Shown here: positions 1 to 10,245 of the stretch, piece by piece | How the letters are laid out: each line of letters opens with the position of its first letter | Numbering within the stretch: the first letter of the stretch is position 1 | Source: Mucilaginibacter sp. | GTDB taxonomy: Bacteria > Bacteroidota > Bacteroidia > Sphingobacteriales > Sphingobacteriaceae | Direction: 5' to 3' | NCBI GenBank assembly: GCA_030445275.1 | Contig: JAUCSE010000093.1 | Span: 57,289 to 121,288 of the forward strand | Length of the DNA: 64,000 bases | Program-made: the position numbers and the translations under genes | The notes under the pieces: model-generated | Told to the model about the DNA's origin: nothing | Databases searched by the model: none | The model's input: the letters and a program-made list of their open reading frames with translations, nothing else

Positions 1-1
1 C

Positions 2-826
2 GATAGCCGATCCATTATAGAACAGTACCGGAATCATCCTAAGGTATCCCATATTATTTACAACGAACAGAACAGCGGTTCCGCATTTAAACAATGGCAA
101 AGGGGCACCGGTTTGGCCGGGGGACAATACATCTGGATTGCCGAAAGTGATGACTACTGTGACTATAGCTTTTTAGAAAAGATGGTGGAGGTTTTTGCCC
201 AGGCTCCCGATAATACGGGACTGGCGTATTGCAAATCAATGCCAGTGGATCATCATAGCCAGGTTTATGATCAAAGCGATTGGTGGATGAAGCGAATCGA
301 CCCTCTGCGATGGGAAAGCGATTTTGTGAATAATGGGAAAAATGAGGTGGCCCATTACCTTGCCGTTCAATGTACTATTCCGAATGCCAGTGCAGTACTT
401 TTCAGCGCCCGTTGTTTTAAGGAGGTAGCCTGGGAAGACCTGGATTTTAAGGTCTGCGGGGACTGGTGTATTTATGTATGTATGTTGCAACGATATGATA
501 TTGCCTACACCGCATTACCCATGAATTATCACCGGAGTCACCAGGCTAACGCCAGGTCTGTTTATGCTCAGGGATCGGTACCGGAGCAGTACAGGGTGCT
601 GCACTTTATCAGTAAGCATTTCAACATCCATAAAAGCCGCGCTTTTAGCAAAGCGCTTGATGAAAGGCTTTCCTTATTGATTTCCCTTGTAAAAAATGGC
701 GGCATTGCTAAAAAAGAGTTTTTCCATCATCTGTTCATGATGCGTAGTTTCGACCCAGGTTATGGGTATCGTTTGCTAAGGGTGCTTTATGCCAAGGTCT
801 TCCATATCAATCTCCACTTCAAATAA
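2..826 (+). CDS. Glycosyltransferase family 2, 5'-truncated by the window edge
   Basis: Frame is open from base 2 (DSRSIIEQYRNHPKVSHIIYNEQNSGSAFKQW...) into the listed ORF at 113; GT2-type IWIAESDDYC motif. Confidence 0.85.
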   Translation, partial: DSRSIIEQYRNHPKVSHIIYNEQNSGSAFKQWQRGTGLAGGQYIWIAESDDYCDYSFLEKMVEVFAQAPDNTGLAYCKSMPVDHHSQVYDQSDWWMKRIDPLRWESDFVNNGKNEVAHYLAVQCTIPNASAVLFSARCFKEVAWEDLDFKVCGDWCIYVCMLQRYDIAYTALPMNYHRSHQANARSVYAQGSVPEQYRVLHFISKHFNIHKSRAFSKALDERLSLLISLVKNGGIAKKEFFHHLFMMRSFDPGYGYRLLRVLYAKVFHINLHFK

Positions 827-1977
827 TGCAGAAAATACTTATTGTTGGTGCCGGTTTCTCCGGTGCCGTTATGGCACGGGAACTTGCAGCAAGTAACCGG
901 TATACCATACTGGTAGCGGAGGAGCGTGATCATGTGGCGGGTAACTGCCACACGCGCCGTGATCCGGAGACTGGCATTATGGAACATGTTTACGGGCCAC
1001 ATATATTTAATACCAGCAACAAGGTGGTATGGGACTATATCAATCGCTTTGGTGAATTTTCGCCCTACATCAACAGGGTAAAGGCAGAGACCAACAGCGG
1101 TACGTATTCCTTCCCGATTAACCTGCATACCATTAACCAGTTGTTCCATAAAAACTTTAACCCGAGGGAAGCCAGAAAATTTGTGGAGGAGTTGGGTGAA
1201 AAAAAAATGGGGGTCCCCGCTAATTTCGAAGAACAGGCGCTGACGTTATTAGGCAGGGAGATTTACGAAAACTTCCTGAAATCATATACGGAAAAGCAAT
1301 GGGGCTGCGACCCCAGACAGCTGCCGGCTTCCGTGCTTAAACGGCTGCCGGTAAGATTCAATTACAATGATAATTACTACAACAGCCAGTACCAGGGTAT
1401 CCCGACAGAAGGTTACACCCACATCATTCAAAACCTGCTTAACCACCCTAACATCACGGTTAAATTGAACAGCAAATTTACCAAAGGGCATGAGGCCGAT
1501 TTTGACTATGTTTTTTACACAGGCCCCATTGATGCGTATTATGGTTTCGCCCATGGCAGGTTGGGCTACAGGACGGTGTATTTTGAACGCCATGTTTTTG
1601 ACGGAGAAGATTACCAGGGTAACGCGGTCATTAATTATTGTCATGATAAAGTGCCTTACACACGGATCCATGAACATAAACACTTCATGCCTCATGAAAA
1701 ACATCCCAAAAGCCTTTATTTCAAGGAATTCAGCAAGGAGACACAGGAAAATGATATACCATTCTATCCAAAATCGCTACCTCATGACCGGGATCTGTAC
1801 GGCATATACCGGTCGCTCGCATTAAAAGAGGAGAAAACATCCTTTTTGGGCCGGCTGGCCACCTACAGGTATCTGGATATGCACCACGTCATCGATGAGG
1901 CGCTGCAATTAGCTCACAAATTCATCAACCGGAAAGGCGACCTGAGAACTTTTCAAAAATTAAGCGATAGCCTTTGA
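826..1977 (+). CDS. glf: UDP-galactopyranose mutase
   Basis: N-terminal FAD motif ILIVGAGFSGAVMARELA, YGPHIFNTSNKVVWDYI, SYTEKQWGCDPRQLP, characteristic of Glf. Confidence 0.93.
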   Translation: MQKILIVGAGFSGAVMARELAASNRYTILVAEERDHVAGNCHTRRDPETGIMEHVYGPHIFNTSNKVVWDYINRFGEFSPYINRVKAETNSGTYSFPINLHTINQLFHKNFNPREARKFVEELGEKKMGVPANFEEQALTLLGREIYENFLKSYTEKQWGCDPRQLPASVLKRLPVRFNYNDNYYNSQYQGIPTEGYTHIIQNLLNHPNITVKLNSKFTKGHEADFDYVFYTGPIDAYYGFAHGRLGYRTVYFERHVFDGEDYQGNAVINYCHDKVPYTRIHEHKHFMPHEKHPKSLYFKEFSKETQENDIPFYPKSLPHDRDLYGIYRSLALKEEKTSFLGRLATYRYLDMHHVIDEALQLAHKFINRKGDLRTFQKLSDSL

Positions 1978-3113
1978 AGATCATCTGGTACAGGCACGGC
2001 CACGAAAACCGGAATGACTGGGTGCGCTATGGCCTGATGCTGCTGCACATTGACGGCCAGGTGGAGTATCTAGAAAAAGACCTGGCGCAGGCAACGGAAA
2101 GCGGGTACAGTCAGGAAGTGTCATCGGGCAAGCATCGCCATTTATCCTTTCTGGTGCTGTTTGTTGACAGGAGTGCCCGTAAGGTTATCATAGACGGCGA
2201 AGACTCATTTATACACTTATCCGATTTGATACAGGAGTCGGATTTGTATTTTACCGCCAGTTATAATAGCGCACTGTACAGGGGTAGGAAGTTCCCGGGG
2301 ATCGATGCCTGGTACAGCGAAACGGATATCCACTGGTATAAAAATAAGGTTGATCAGCTAATTACTCAGCTGGGAGATCAATTCCATAAAATAAAACCAT
2401 TTATACCCATAGGGCCGGATATGAATTGGAAGGAGCAACCAGGGTTTCTGTCAACGAAAATCAACTCGCTGCGATACCGGTTACAAAAAGCGATCTATAA
2501 AACCAATCACTGGCAACCGGTTAAGCGAAACTTTGATAAGCGCTTTACGCAACTGCTGGGATTAAGAAATGAGCAACTGATGTATGACGTAGTGTTGAAG
2601 GATACCCTTTGGGGCTGGCCGTCGCATCGTATACAACTGCACAAACAGCTCAGGCAAATTTCCTGCACAAGAAGAATTTGCGCTGTCTTAAACTGGCATG
2701 AACCAGGTCATCATGATGGCAGTATCCTTTCGCCGGCGGACCGATCCAACTTCCCGATGATAACCGGTGAAGAAATAGAGGATTATGAACTCCTGCTGAG
2801 CCGAAGCAGGCTGGGCACATTTGCCACAGGTTTTCATTGGGGATGGAGAAATATCCTGACACTGGCTCTTTTTGTAGGCATTCCTGTTATCATGGACACC
2901 CCGGTGTTGGAAGCTTATTTTGATATGGGAGAATTCTCCCTGCTATACAATACAAGTGCAGACTGGAATGACCTGGAGGAACACCTCGATAACATCGATA
3001 ACACCCAATGGCTGCGGATAAAGCAGCAAAATCAACAGGTTTTTGATACCAGAATGTCACCACGCGTAACAGCCGCTTACCTCATCAATACGGTTAAACA
3101 AGCATGCGCTTAG
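1974..3113 (+). CDS. Uncharacterised glycosyltransferase-like protein (TTG start)
   Basis: Long coupled ORF overlapping the glf stop; C-terminal GT-B-like segment (LALFVGIPVIMDTPVLEAYFDMGEFSLLYNT). Confidence 0.6.
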   Translation: MKIIWYRHGHENRNDWVRYGLMLLHIDGQVEYLEKDLAQATESGYSQEVSSGKHRHLSFLVLFVDRSARKVIIDGEDSFIHLSDLIQESDLYFTASYNSALYRGRKFPGIDAWYSETDIHWYKNKVDQLITQLGDQFHKIKPFIPIGPDMNWKEQPGFLSTKINSLRYRLQKAIYKTNHWQPVKRNFDKRFTQLLGLRNEQLMYDVVLKDTLWGWPSHRIQLHKQLRQISCTRRICAVLNWHEPGHHDGSILSPADRSNFPMITGEEIEDYELLLSRSRLGTFATGFHWGWRNILTLALFVGIPVIMDTPVLEAYFDMGEFSLLYNTSADWNDLEEHLDNIDNTQWLRIKQQNQQVFDTRMSPRVTAAYLINTVKQACA

Positions 3114-4309
3114 CTTATATATCCTTTGAGCATCCCTTAGGTGAAACCGGGGGTGGAATAGGCACCTATGTGGATCAGATCGCGGCCATCATGGCTGCAA
3201 GGGGCCACGATGTGGAAGTTTTCACCAGCGCTGTGGCTTCGCAGTATACGACCTGCCGGTCTAAAGATTATCTTATACACCAGGTGCCCTCCAAAAACAG
3301 GGGCGATTTCAGCCATGCTGTTGTTCCCGTCTTTGCTGCCGCGAACGCGCAGCGGCGTTTTGATGCCATGGAAAGCGCGGAATATGGTGCAGACGCACTC
3401 GTGGTTAAAACAAACCACCGGGATATACCTTTGGTCGTCAAGTTACATACCCCGCATTTTCTGGTCCGCCGGCTTAACTTCAGTATACCTTCGCTTTTTT
3501 CCAGGCTAAGATTTATGGCGGGTGGCCTGTTCAGGGGACATATACCAAAGCCTTACTGGACCGAAACAGTGAAGGCTGATGAGGAAAAAACCATTTATAA
3601 TTTAGCCGACAAGGTCGCCAGTCCATCACTGAGCCTGGCACAAATTGTTGGGAACGAATGGGGAAAGCGTGACATCGCCATACTGCCGAACCCTTACGTT
3701 CCGTCTGCAGCGATGCTGAACATGGCCCATCAACCAGCTGATGGAAAATGCAGGGTGCTTTTTATAGGCCGGTTGGAGCGGCGCAAGGGAATCTATGATT
3801 TGCTATCGGCCATTCCGGAGATATTGAAGAAAGATGCCGCTATCCTGTTCAGCTTTGCCGGTGCCGACCAACCGTCCGATAAAAAAAATATATCCGTAAA
3901 AACCCTGATGTCCGCACAGCTGCGCTCCTTTGCACAACATATTCAATTTTTGGGTTATGTGAAGCAGGCCGCGCTTCATGAGATTCTCGCGCATACCGAT
4001 ATCTGCATCTTCCCGAGCACCTGGGAGAATTTTCCCAATGTGTGCCTGGAAAGCATGGCCGCAGGGCTGCCGGTGATCGCATCACGCAGCGGAGGGATGG
4101 CGGAGATGATCACGCATGAAAAAGACGGTCTGCTCATTTCCCCGGGGGTACCTGAAGAGATCACAGCCGCCATTTTGAAGCTGGCACAAAACAGACAACG
4201 GAGAAATCAACTTGGTGAGGCGGCAAGGAAAACGATATTGGAGCGATACAATGCGACAGAAATCGGTGCCGCAGCCGAAAAGCTTTTTCAACAGGCCATG
4301 AACGGATGA
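3104..4309 (+). CDS. Glycosyltransferase family 4 (GT-B)
   Basis: GGGIGTYVDQIAAIMAARGHDVEVFT N-terminus; VLFIGRLERRKGIYDLLSAIPEI; FPSTWENFPNVCLESMAAGLPVIASRSGGMAEMI. Confidence 0.9.
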   Translation: MRLAYISFEHPLGETGGGIGTYVDQIAAIMAARGHDVEVFTSAVASQYTTCRSKDYLIHQVPSKNRGDFSHAVVPVFAAANAQRRFDAMESAEYGADALVVKTNHRDIPLVVKLHTPHFLVRRLNFSIPSLFSRLRFMAGGLFRGHIPKPYWTETVKADEEKTIYNLADKVASPSLSLAQIVGNEWGKRDIAILPNPYVPSAAMLNMAHQPADGKCRVLFIGRLERRKGIYDLLSAIPEILKKDAAILFSFAGADQPSDKKNISVKTLMSAQLRSFAQHIQFLGYVKQAALHEILAHTDICIFPSTWENFPNVCLESMAAGLPVIASRSGGMAEMITHEKDGLLISPGVPEEITAAILKLAQNRQRRNQLGEAARKTILERYNATEIGAAAEKLFQQAMNG

Positions 4310-5229
4310 AACTATCAGTCATTATTTGTACCTATAATCCCAAGTCAGCTGCGCTACAACGGGTGCTGCAATCCTTGAGCGCGCAAACACTCCCCCTAAG
4401 TGAATGGGAACTGATGATTGTTGACAATGGCAGCGATAATGATGTACTTGCCTTGTGCGATCTTAGCTGGCATCCCGATCACCGGCTGGTAAAGGAAGAA
4501 AAAGCAGGTCTGGTACACGCTCGTATCTGCGGCGCATTGCTCGCTAAGCATGATATTCAGGTCAGTGTGGATGACGACACGCCCCTGTTTCCGGACTGCC
4601 TTGAAAATATACAGCTCATATACCGACAAAACCCGGGCCTGGGAATCATAGGCGGGCGTACGGTTCCCGAGTTTGCTGTACCTGCCCCCGCCTGGATCAA
4701 AAGCTTTTATTCCCTGCTGGCCATACGCGACCTGGGCGATGATCCGGTCATTGAAATACTAAAGGACGACCAAACCATCAAAAGTTATCCGCAGTCGGCG
4801 GCCGTGGCCGTCATGGCAACCCGCAAAAAGTGTATGCTGGAGTATGTCGAACATTTTAAAAATGACAGCGTGAGCCATAGCCTCGGCAGAAAAGGCAATG
4901 ACCTTTCCTCCGGGGAGGACAATGATATTAACCTGTTCATTTATAAAAACGGCTATGGACTTGGCTATTTCCCGCAACTTCAATTTATACACCTTATTCC
5001 TGAGAGCCGCTTACAGCCCGCTTATCTGGCCAGGCTGCAGTACGCCAGCAGCAAAACCTGGATAAAGGTATTATCCAAATACGGCATTAACCCCTGGCCA
5101 AAAATACCCAGGGTAACGGTGAGACTTAGAAAGATCAAGGCCTGGATAAATTACCGGGCATGGTCATCTCCAGAAAACTACATCAGGTGGCGCGGCGCAT
5201 GCGGCACCTTTGAAGCATTGGCAGAATGA
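4306..5229 (+). CDS. Glycosyltransferase family 2
   Basis: KLSVIICTYNP...LQSLSAQTLP...VDNGSDND...VDDDTP. Confidence 0.9.
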   Translation: MKLSVIICTYNPKSAALQRVLQSLSAQTLPLSEWELMIVDNGSDNDVLALCDLSWHPDHRLVKEEKAGLVHARICGALLAKHDIQVSVDDDTPLFPDCLENIQLIYRQNPGLGIIGGRTVPEFAVPAPAWIKSFYSLLAIRDLGDDPVIEILKDDQTIKSYPQSAAVAVMATRKKCMLEYVEHFKNDSVSHSLGRKGNDLSSGEDNDINLFIYKNGYGLGYFPQLQFIHLIPESRLQPAYLARLQYASSKTWIKVLSKYGINPWPKIPRVTVRLRKIKAWINYRAWSSPENYIRWRGACGTFEALAE

Positions 5230-6236
5230 TCAACAAACGTAACCATATGGTTGAACTGCTGCGCTTCGTTGCAGCATCTTATGTCGCCATTTTCCACTTC
5301 AATGAAACAGTCCCCTATATTGCCAACTGGTACCGCGCATCATTAAAATTGGGTTACCTTGGCGTACCCGCGTTTTTTGTGATCAGCGGTTACTGTATCC
5401 AAATAGCCGCGGCACACGCCCATAATCCGAAGGATTTTATCATCAGGCGATTCTTCAGGGTATTTCCAGCCTATTGGTTGAGCATGGCCATCGTATTATC
5501 CGTTGTTGCATTTGAGATCATCGTCTTTGGTGTCAATTCGGTTACCCCGCTGCCCAAGAGTGTCACCGGCATACTGGCGACCCTTACGCTGTTGACCACC
5601 CCGTTTTCTAATGTGCGCGTCATCAACTGGGTTTACTGGACCTTAACTTACGAGCTGTTCTTTTACCTGATTACATTTATCAGCTTAACCATTCCTGAAC
5701 GTTACCGATTTTATCTCTTTGTAGTGATCTCGGCGCTGGTATTGGTGTTACCCATGCACGAACACTGGCCGCTGTTCTTTCTGCAGCACTGGCCGGCGTT
5801 TGGCCTGGGTACCGTTTTATACCGCATGCTTCACCAGGCGGATAAATTCACCTTCCAAAACCTGGCATTGCTGACATTAAGTACAGTCGGGCTGTTCACC
5901 TTAATTTACCTGCCTTACTACGCGGCAGCCTGCCTGGTAACCACAGGCTTGATAACGCTGAACAATTTTAAACCAATGAAGGGCGGTTTTTTAACCAGCC
6001 TGGGAGATTACTCCTATTCCCTCTACCTGATTCATGTACCCCTAGGTGTTTACGCTTTAGGTGCCGTAAAACAAATAGACTACGTAAAGCAACATATCTG
6101 GGTCAATTGCCTGTGGGATCTTACGCTGCTGGCCATTTTATATGTGCTATCCTATATCATTTTTAAAAAGATAGAACTTCCATCCATACGGTTCGGAAAA
6201 AAACTAACAGATGTCACCCGGAAAGCTGCTGTATAA
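5226..6236 (+). CDS. Acyltransferase family 3 membrane protein
   Basis: MVELLRFVAASYVAIFHFNE...LGYLGVPAFFVISGYCI; multiple TM segments. Confidence 0.9.
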   Translation: MINKRNHMVELLRFVAASYVAIFHFNETVPYIANWYRASLKLGYLGVPAFFVISGYCIQIAAAHAHNPKDFIIRRFFRVFPAYWLSMAIVLSVVAFEIIVFGVNSVTPLPKSVTGILATLTLLTTPFSNVRVINWVYWTLTYELFFYLITFISLTIPERYRFYLFVVISALVLVLPMHEHWPLFFLQHWPAFGLGTVLYRMLHQADKFTFQNLALLTLSTVGLFTLIYLPYYAAACLVTTGLITLNNFKPMKGGFLTSLGDYSYSLYLIHVPLGVYALGAVKQIDYVKQHIWVNCLWDLTLLAILYVLSYIIFKKIELPSIRFGKKLTDVTRKAAV

Positions 6237-7131
6237 CATTTATTATGCCCCTAAGGCACGCTTGGTTGATTTCTGTAAAAGGTTTACCTCCCGATATAAA
6301 AAAACAGCGGCAGGCAAACAGGAAATGGAAAATGCGGCCACAGGCATCACGGAAATCTATTCGGTCAATAACCCGGTGGTGACCGTCAACTTCCTTACCG
6401 GCCAAAAATTCTGGTATCAGAGTATTTTTTGTCTGCATTCCCTGCAAAAAGTTTGTCCTGAAATACAGATTAATGCTGTTTTTTATGATGATGGAAGCCT
6501 GGATGAAAAGGTAAGGAATCGTATGACCACGCAGTTTCCCCACAGCCGCGTTATTTCCGCAGCGGTCATTGAGGAGCAAATCAATGCGCTTTTACCAGCA
6601 GCAAAGTATCCCTGTATCAGAAGGTTAAGAACTTCCTATCCGCATTTAAAAAAGCTGACGGATATACATGCCGGGCAAAAAGGCTGGCAAATTACACTGG
6701 ACTCAGATATGCTTTTTTTTAACTACCCGGCTGAAATAATCAACTGGCATCATAGCCCGTCAAAGGCGCTGGTTTTACAGGAAAATAAACAATCTTACGG
6801 CTATTCGCAAAGCTTTATGGAAGCGATCACCAATAGATCCGTACCCCAATGTATCAATGTCGGCATGACCGGTATACAAAGCGAAAGCATTGACTGGGAT
6901 AAAGTGGAATACTGGGTAGAACGGCTTACCGCAAAAAAAAACAGCTATTACCTGGAACAGGCCATTACCGCCATGCTGCTTTCGGAATGGCCCGTAGAAA
7001 AATTGCCTGCTGACACTTATATCGTCCTGCCCAATGGGGAGGCGGTACAAAAACGTACCGGCATTCTCCATCACTATGTTGCTGACAGCAAATTCATTTA
7101 CTTTTCTCAGGCATGGAAGCAAATCCTTTAG
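6211..7131 (+). CDS. Putative GT-A type glycosyltransferase
   Basis: QITLDSDMLFF (DxD-like) and YLEQAITAML; coupled within the cluster. Confidence 0.55.
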   Translation: MSPGKLLYNIYYAPKARLVDFCKRFTSRYKKTAAGKQEMENAATGITEIYSVNNPVVTVNFLTGQKFWYQSIFCLHSLQKVCPEIQINAVFYDDGSLDEKVRNRMTTQFPHSRVISAAVIEEQINALLPAAKYPCIRRLRTSYPHLKKLTDIHAGQKGWQITLDSDMLFFNYPAEIINWHHSPSKALVLQENKQSYGYSQSFMEAITNRSVPQCINVGMTGIQSESIDWDKVEYWVERLTAKKNSYYLEQAITAMLLSEWPVEKLPADTYIVLPNGEAVQKRTGILHHYVADSKFIYFSQAWKQIL

Positions 7132-8087
7132 TTTCGGTATGCATACCGGTATATAATGCCGACGCCTATCTCCAGGATTGTGTAGCATCCGTCATGGACC
7201 AGTCTTACAAAAACATAGAAATTATCATTGTGGACAACGGTTCCGCTGACGGATCATTAGACTTGGCCAGATCCTTTAATTATCCAAATGTAACTATTGA
7301 AGTGGAACCGTCCAGGGGAGCATCAAAGGCAAGAAACAAGGCATTAACCATGGCAAGGGGCAAATATATCCAGTTCCTGGATGCAGACGATAGGCTGTCA
7401 CCGGATAAAATTGAAGAGCAGGTGAAGATCCTCGAGGCTGCTCCGGGAAAATTGGCGCTATGCAGTACGGTGCATTTTTTTGATGGTGAACCTTTAAATA
7501 AGTTTAAACCATCACCTTATGAGGAACAGTTCCTATACGATACAAACGATCCGGTAGCGTTTATCATCAACCTGTGGGGTGGAAATAATTTTAAAGGTTC
7601 CATGATACAACCCAACGCCTGGCTGATACCCCGCACCATCATCACCGCTGCTGGTGGCTGGAATGAAAGTTTAACGCTTGACGATGACGGCGAATTTTTT
7701 TCCAGGATCATACTGCATTCCGGCGGAATAAGAAGGACTGGCGGGCTTAATTATTATAGAAAATTCAAATCATCCGCAAACAACCTCGCATCGGTTAATA
7801 ATGAGGATTCGGCCAACAGCGCCTTCCATGCGGTATTATTAAAAAGGAGGCATCTGTTTTCACAGGACAGATCTGAAAGTGCAAAAAAAGCCATATACCT
7901 ACAGTTAAGATACTTATCTATAAGATATTACAGAAAATACCCCGCTTTATACAAGCGGGCTGAAGCGGAACTGGGCAACTTTGATCATTATCATTTTGTG
8001 CCCATATTTGGTGGACGGGTAATCAACTTTATCGCTCAGCATATCAGCTGGAAGCTGGCCAGAATTTTACAAACCATCGTTAGATAA
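7113..8087 (+). CDS. Glycosyltransferase family 2
   Basis: PLVSVCIPVYNADAYLQDCVASVMDQSYKNIEIIIVDNGSADGS; LDADDRLSPDKI. Confidence 0.92.
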   Translation: MEANPLVSVCIPVYNADAYLQDCVASVMDQSYKNIEIIIVDNGSADGSLDLARSFNYPNVTIEVEPSRGASKARNKALTMARGKYIQFLDADDRLSPDKIEEQVKILEAAPGKLALCSTVHFFDGEPLNKFKPSPYEEQFLYDTNDPVAFIINLWGGNNFKGSMIQPNAWLIPRTIITAAGGWNESLTLDDDGEFFSRIILHSGGIRRTGGLNYYRKFKSSANNLASVNNEDSANSAFHAVLLKRRHLFSQDRSESAKKAIYLQLRYLSIRYYRKYPALYKRAEAELGNFDHYHFVPIFGGRVINFIAQHISWKLARILQTIVR

Positions 8088-8088
8088 C

Positions 8089-9099
8089 ATGCTGCGACTA
8101 AATATATTCTATGAGGAACCGGATCCCGACCGCTGGTTTAAATATGACCGGTATCCACGTAAATTGATCAGAAGATTCATCCGTGGCAGGCAACGGCCCG
8201 GCGGTGTCATGATGGTGGCTATTAATCTATTAAAAGGACTTGACAGGCTTGATATTCCATACCGGTTTAACGACTTTAAATATGCCTCAAAACATCCCAA
8301 AGAAATCGTGTGTATCATTGGTAAGCCCCAGGTACTTTTCGACAGACAATGGAAAAATCCAATCATATTGGGCGCGGGGATATTTTCACATCCATTTGAT
8401 TATCAGGATATTTTTGAACAGTATCCTAATTTGAAAAAGATCTTAGTACCTGGTGAATGGATGAGACAAATGTTTGAGCCTTATTATGCCGATAAGGTGA
8501 TGACCTGTCCCTCCGGCATAGACACCGCTTATTGGAAACCGACCACGGTTGCACCAGAAAAAAACATATTAATTTATGATAAACTGAGGCCTGATCATGA
8601 CGAGTATATCGATACCATCCTCCACCCCGTCCTTGAATTTATCAAGGCAAATAAATTATCCTATGAGTATATTCAATATGGCTATTATAAACCACAGGAG
8701 TTGCTGAATAAAGTAAATAATTGCCAATATGCTATATTTCTGTCGGAGAACGAAACCCAGGGGCTTGCTTATCAGCAGATATTAGCAACGGGGACACCCG
8801 TTTTAGCCTGGGATCGCGGTGGTTTATGGAAGGATCCGGCATTCTATCCGCATAAAGTTCAATTTAGCGGCGTATCTTCGGTGCCCTACTGGAGCAGGGA
8901 ATGCGGTATGAAATTCAAGAACATCCATGAATTCTATACCATCATACCTCAATTTACAACGGCACTCGAAAATAATGAATTCGCCCCAAGGCAGTATATT
9001 CTGGATAATCTAACGTTGGAAAAATGTGCAACAGCGTATATAAACATCATAAAAAACGAATATTCTCAAATTGGACAAATCCAGCAAAACAGCCTGTAG
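8089..9099 (+). CDS. Glycosyltransferase-like protein (GT-B)
   Basis: KKILVPGEWMRQMFEPYYADKVMTCPSGID; LSENETQGLAYQQILATGTPVLAWDRGG. Confidence 0.7.
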   Translation: MLRLNIFYEEPDPDRWFKYDRYPRKLIRRFIRGRQRPGGVMMVAINLLKGLDRLDIPYRFNDFKYASKHPKEIVCIIGKPQVLFDRQWKNPIILGAGIFSHPFDYQDIFEQYPNLKKILVPGEWMRQMFEPYYADKVMTCPSGIDTAYWKPTTVAPEKNILIYDKLRPDHDEYIDTILHPVLEFIKANKLSYEYIQYGYYKPQELLNKVNNCQYAIFLSENETQGLAYQQILATGTPVLAWDRGGLWKDPAFYPHKVQFSGVSSVPYWSRECGMKFKNIHEFYTIIPQFTTALENNEFAPRQYILDNLTLEKCATAYINIIKNEYSQIGQIQQNSL

Positions 9100-9217
9100 A
9101 ACAGAACATTCATATGCTCTGAGAAACTTTTGGAGGAATATCATTATAAAATGGACTGACTGCATTTGATCATCAGGAATACCGTGATGTACACCAGATA
9201 AAACAAAATATTATAAG

Positions 9218-10222
9218 TTGAAAATTGCCATTACCGCCGATCCTTTTATACCCGTTCCCCCGGTCCTTTATGGTGGAATAGAACGTATCATAGAGCTACT
9301 GATCAATGAATTAACACAGCAGGGGCACGAGGTTACGCTATTCGCGCATAGGGATTCGACCGTCAGCTGCCGGCTGGTGCCCTACCCCGGGGAAAACAAA
9401 GACTTTAAGAATGCCCTGGTGATCAATAAACGACTGATAGCTGAAAAATTCGATCTCATCCACAGCTTCGGCAGGCTGGTATACCTACTTCCGCAACTGT
9501 TCAGGCGCACGCCGGTTTTAATGAGTTACCAGCGCGAACCCACCATCAGGCAAATTAAAAGGGCTATGATGATCTCGCTGAAAGGTACCTTATCCTTCAC
9601 CGGCTGCAGCAATTATATAACCGACCAGATACGCCCGTTTGCACCGGTATATACGGTTTATAATGGGGTGGATATCAGGAAATATACTCCTCAGTATCGT
9701 GTAGCGCAAAATGCCCCTCTTGTTTTTTTAGGCAGAATAGAACCTATCAAGGGGCCACACACCGCAATTGAGATTGCCCTGACAACAGGCAGACCGCTGC
9801 TCATTGCAGGTAACATACCTGCAGACCATACCGATTATTTTGACAGGCAGATCAAGCCATTGCTGAACGATCAGATTACCTACCTGGGACCGGTTAACGA
9901 TGAGCAAAAAAACGAATTGCTGGGTAAGGCCCTGGCGCTGCTGATGCCCATTCACTGGGAGGAGCCCTTCGGCATCGTCATGATAGAGGCGATGGCTTGT
10001 GGCACCCCGGTGCTGGCGCTCAGACGTGGCGCCGTGCCGGAAGTCGTTACCGAAGGTTTGAATGGTTTTTCGGCCGAAACTCCCGAAGGATTGATGGGCA
10101 AGGTTGACCTGCTGGCAGGTATGGACAGAAAAAAGGTCAGGATGAGCGTGGAAAAACTATTTTCCCCGGGAGTCATTACTGCGGAGTATGTTAAAATTTA
10201 TAACCAATTAATTGGTGCGTAA
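9218..10222 (+). CDS. Glycosyltransferase family 4 (TTG start)
   Basis: PPVLYGGIERIIELLINELTQQGHEVTLFAH; PIHWEEPFGIVMIEAMACGTPVLALRRGAVPEVV. Confidence 0.9.
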   Translation: MKIAITADPFIPVPPVLYGGIERIIELLINELTQQGHEVTLFAHRDSTVSCRLVPYPGENKDFKNALVINKRLIAEKFDLIHSFGRLVYLLPQLFRRTPVLMSYQREPTIRQIKRAMMISLKGTLSFTGCSNYITDQIRPFAPVYTVYNGVDIRKYTPQYRVAQNAPLVFLGRIEPIKGPHTAIEIALTTGRPLLIAGNIPADHTDYFDRQIKPLLNDQITYLGPVNDEQKNELLGKALALLMPIHWEEPFGIVMIEAMACGTPVLALRRGAVPEVVTEGLNGFSAETPEGLMGKVDLLAGMDRKKVRMSVEKLFSPGVITAEYVKIYNQLIGA

Positions 10223-10245
10223 GCGCTCCACCTCATTATTAGGTC

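Noticed and set aside
236-1149. Minus-strand ORFs at 236-490 and 787-1149
   Set aside because: Antisense to well-supported glycosyltransferase and glf genes; composition looks like shadow ORFs.
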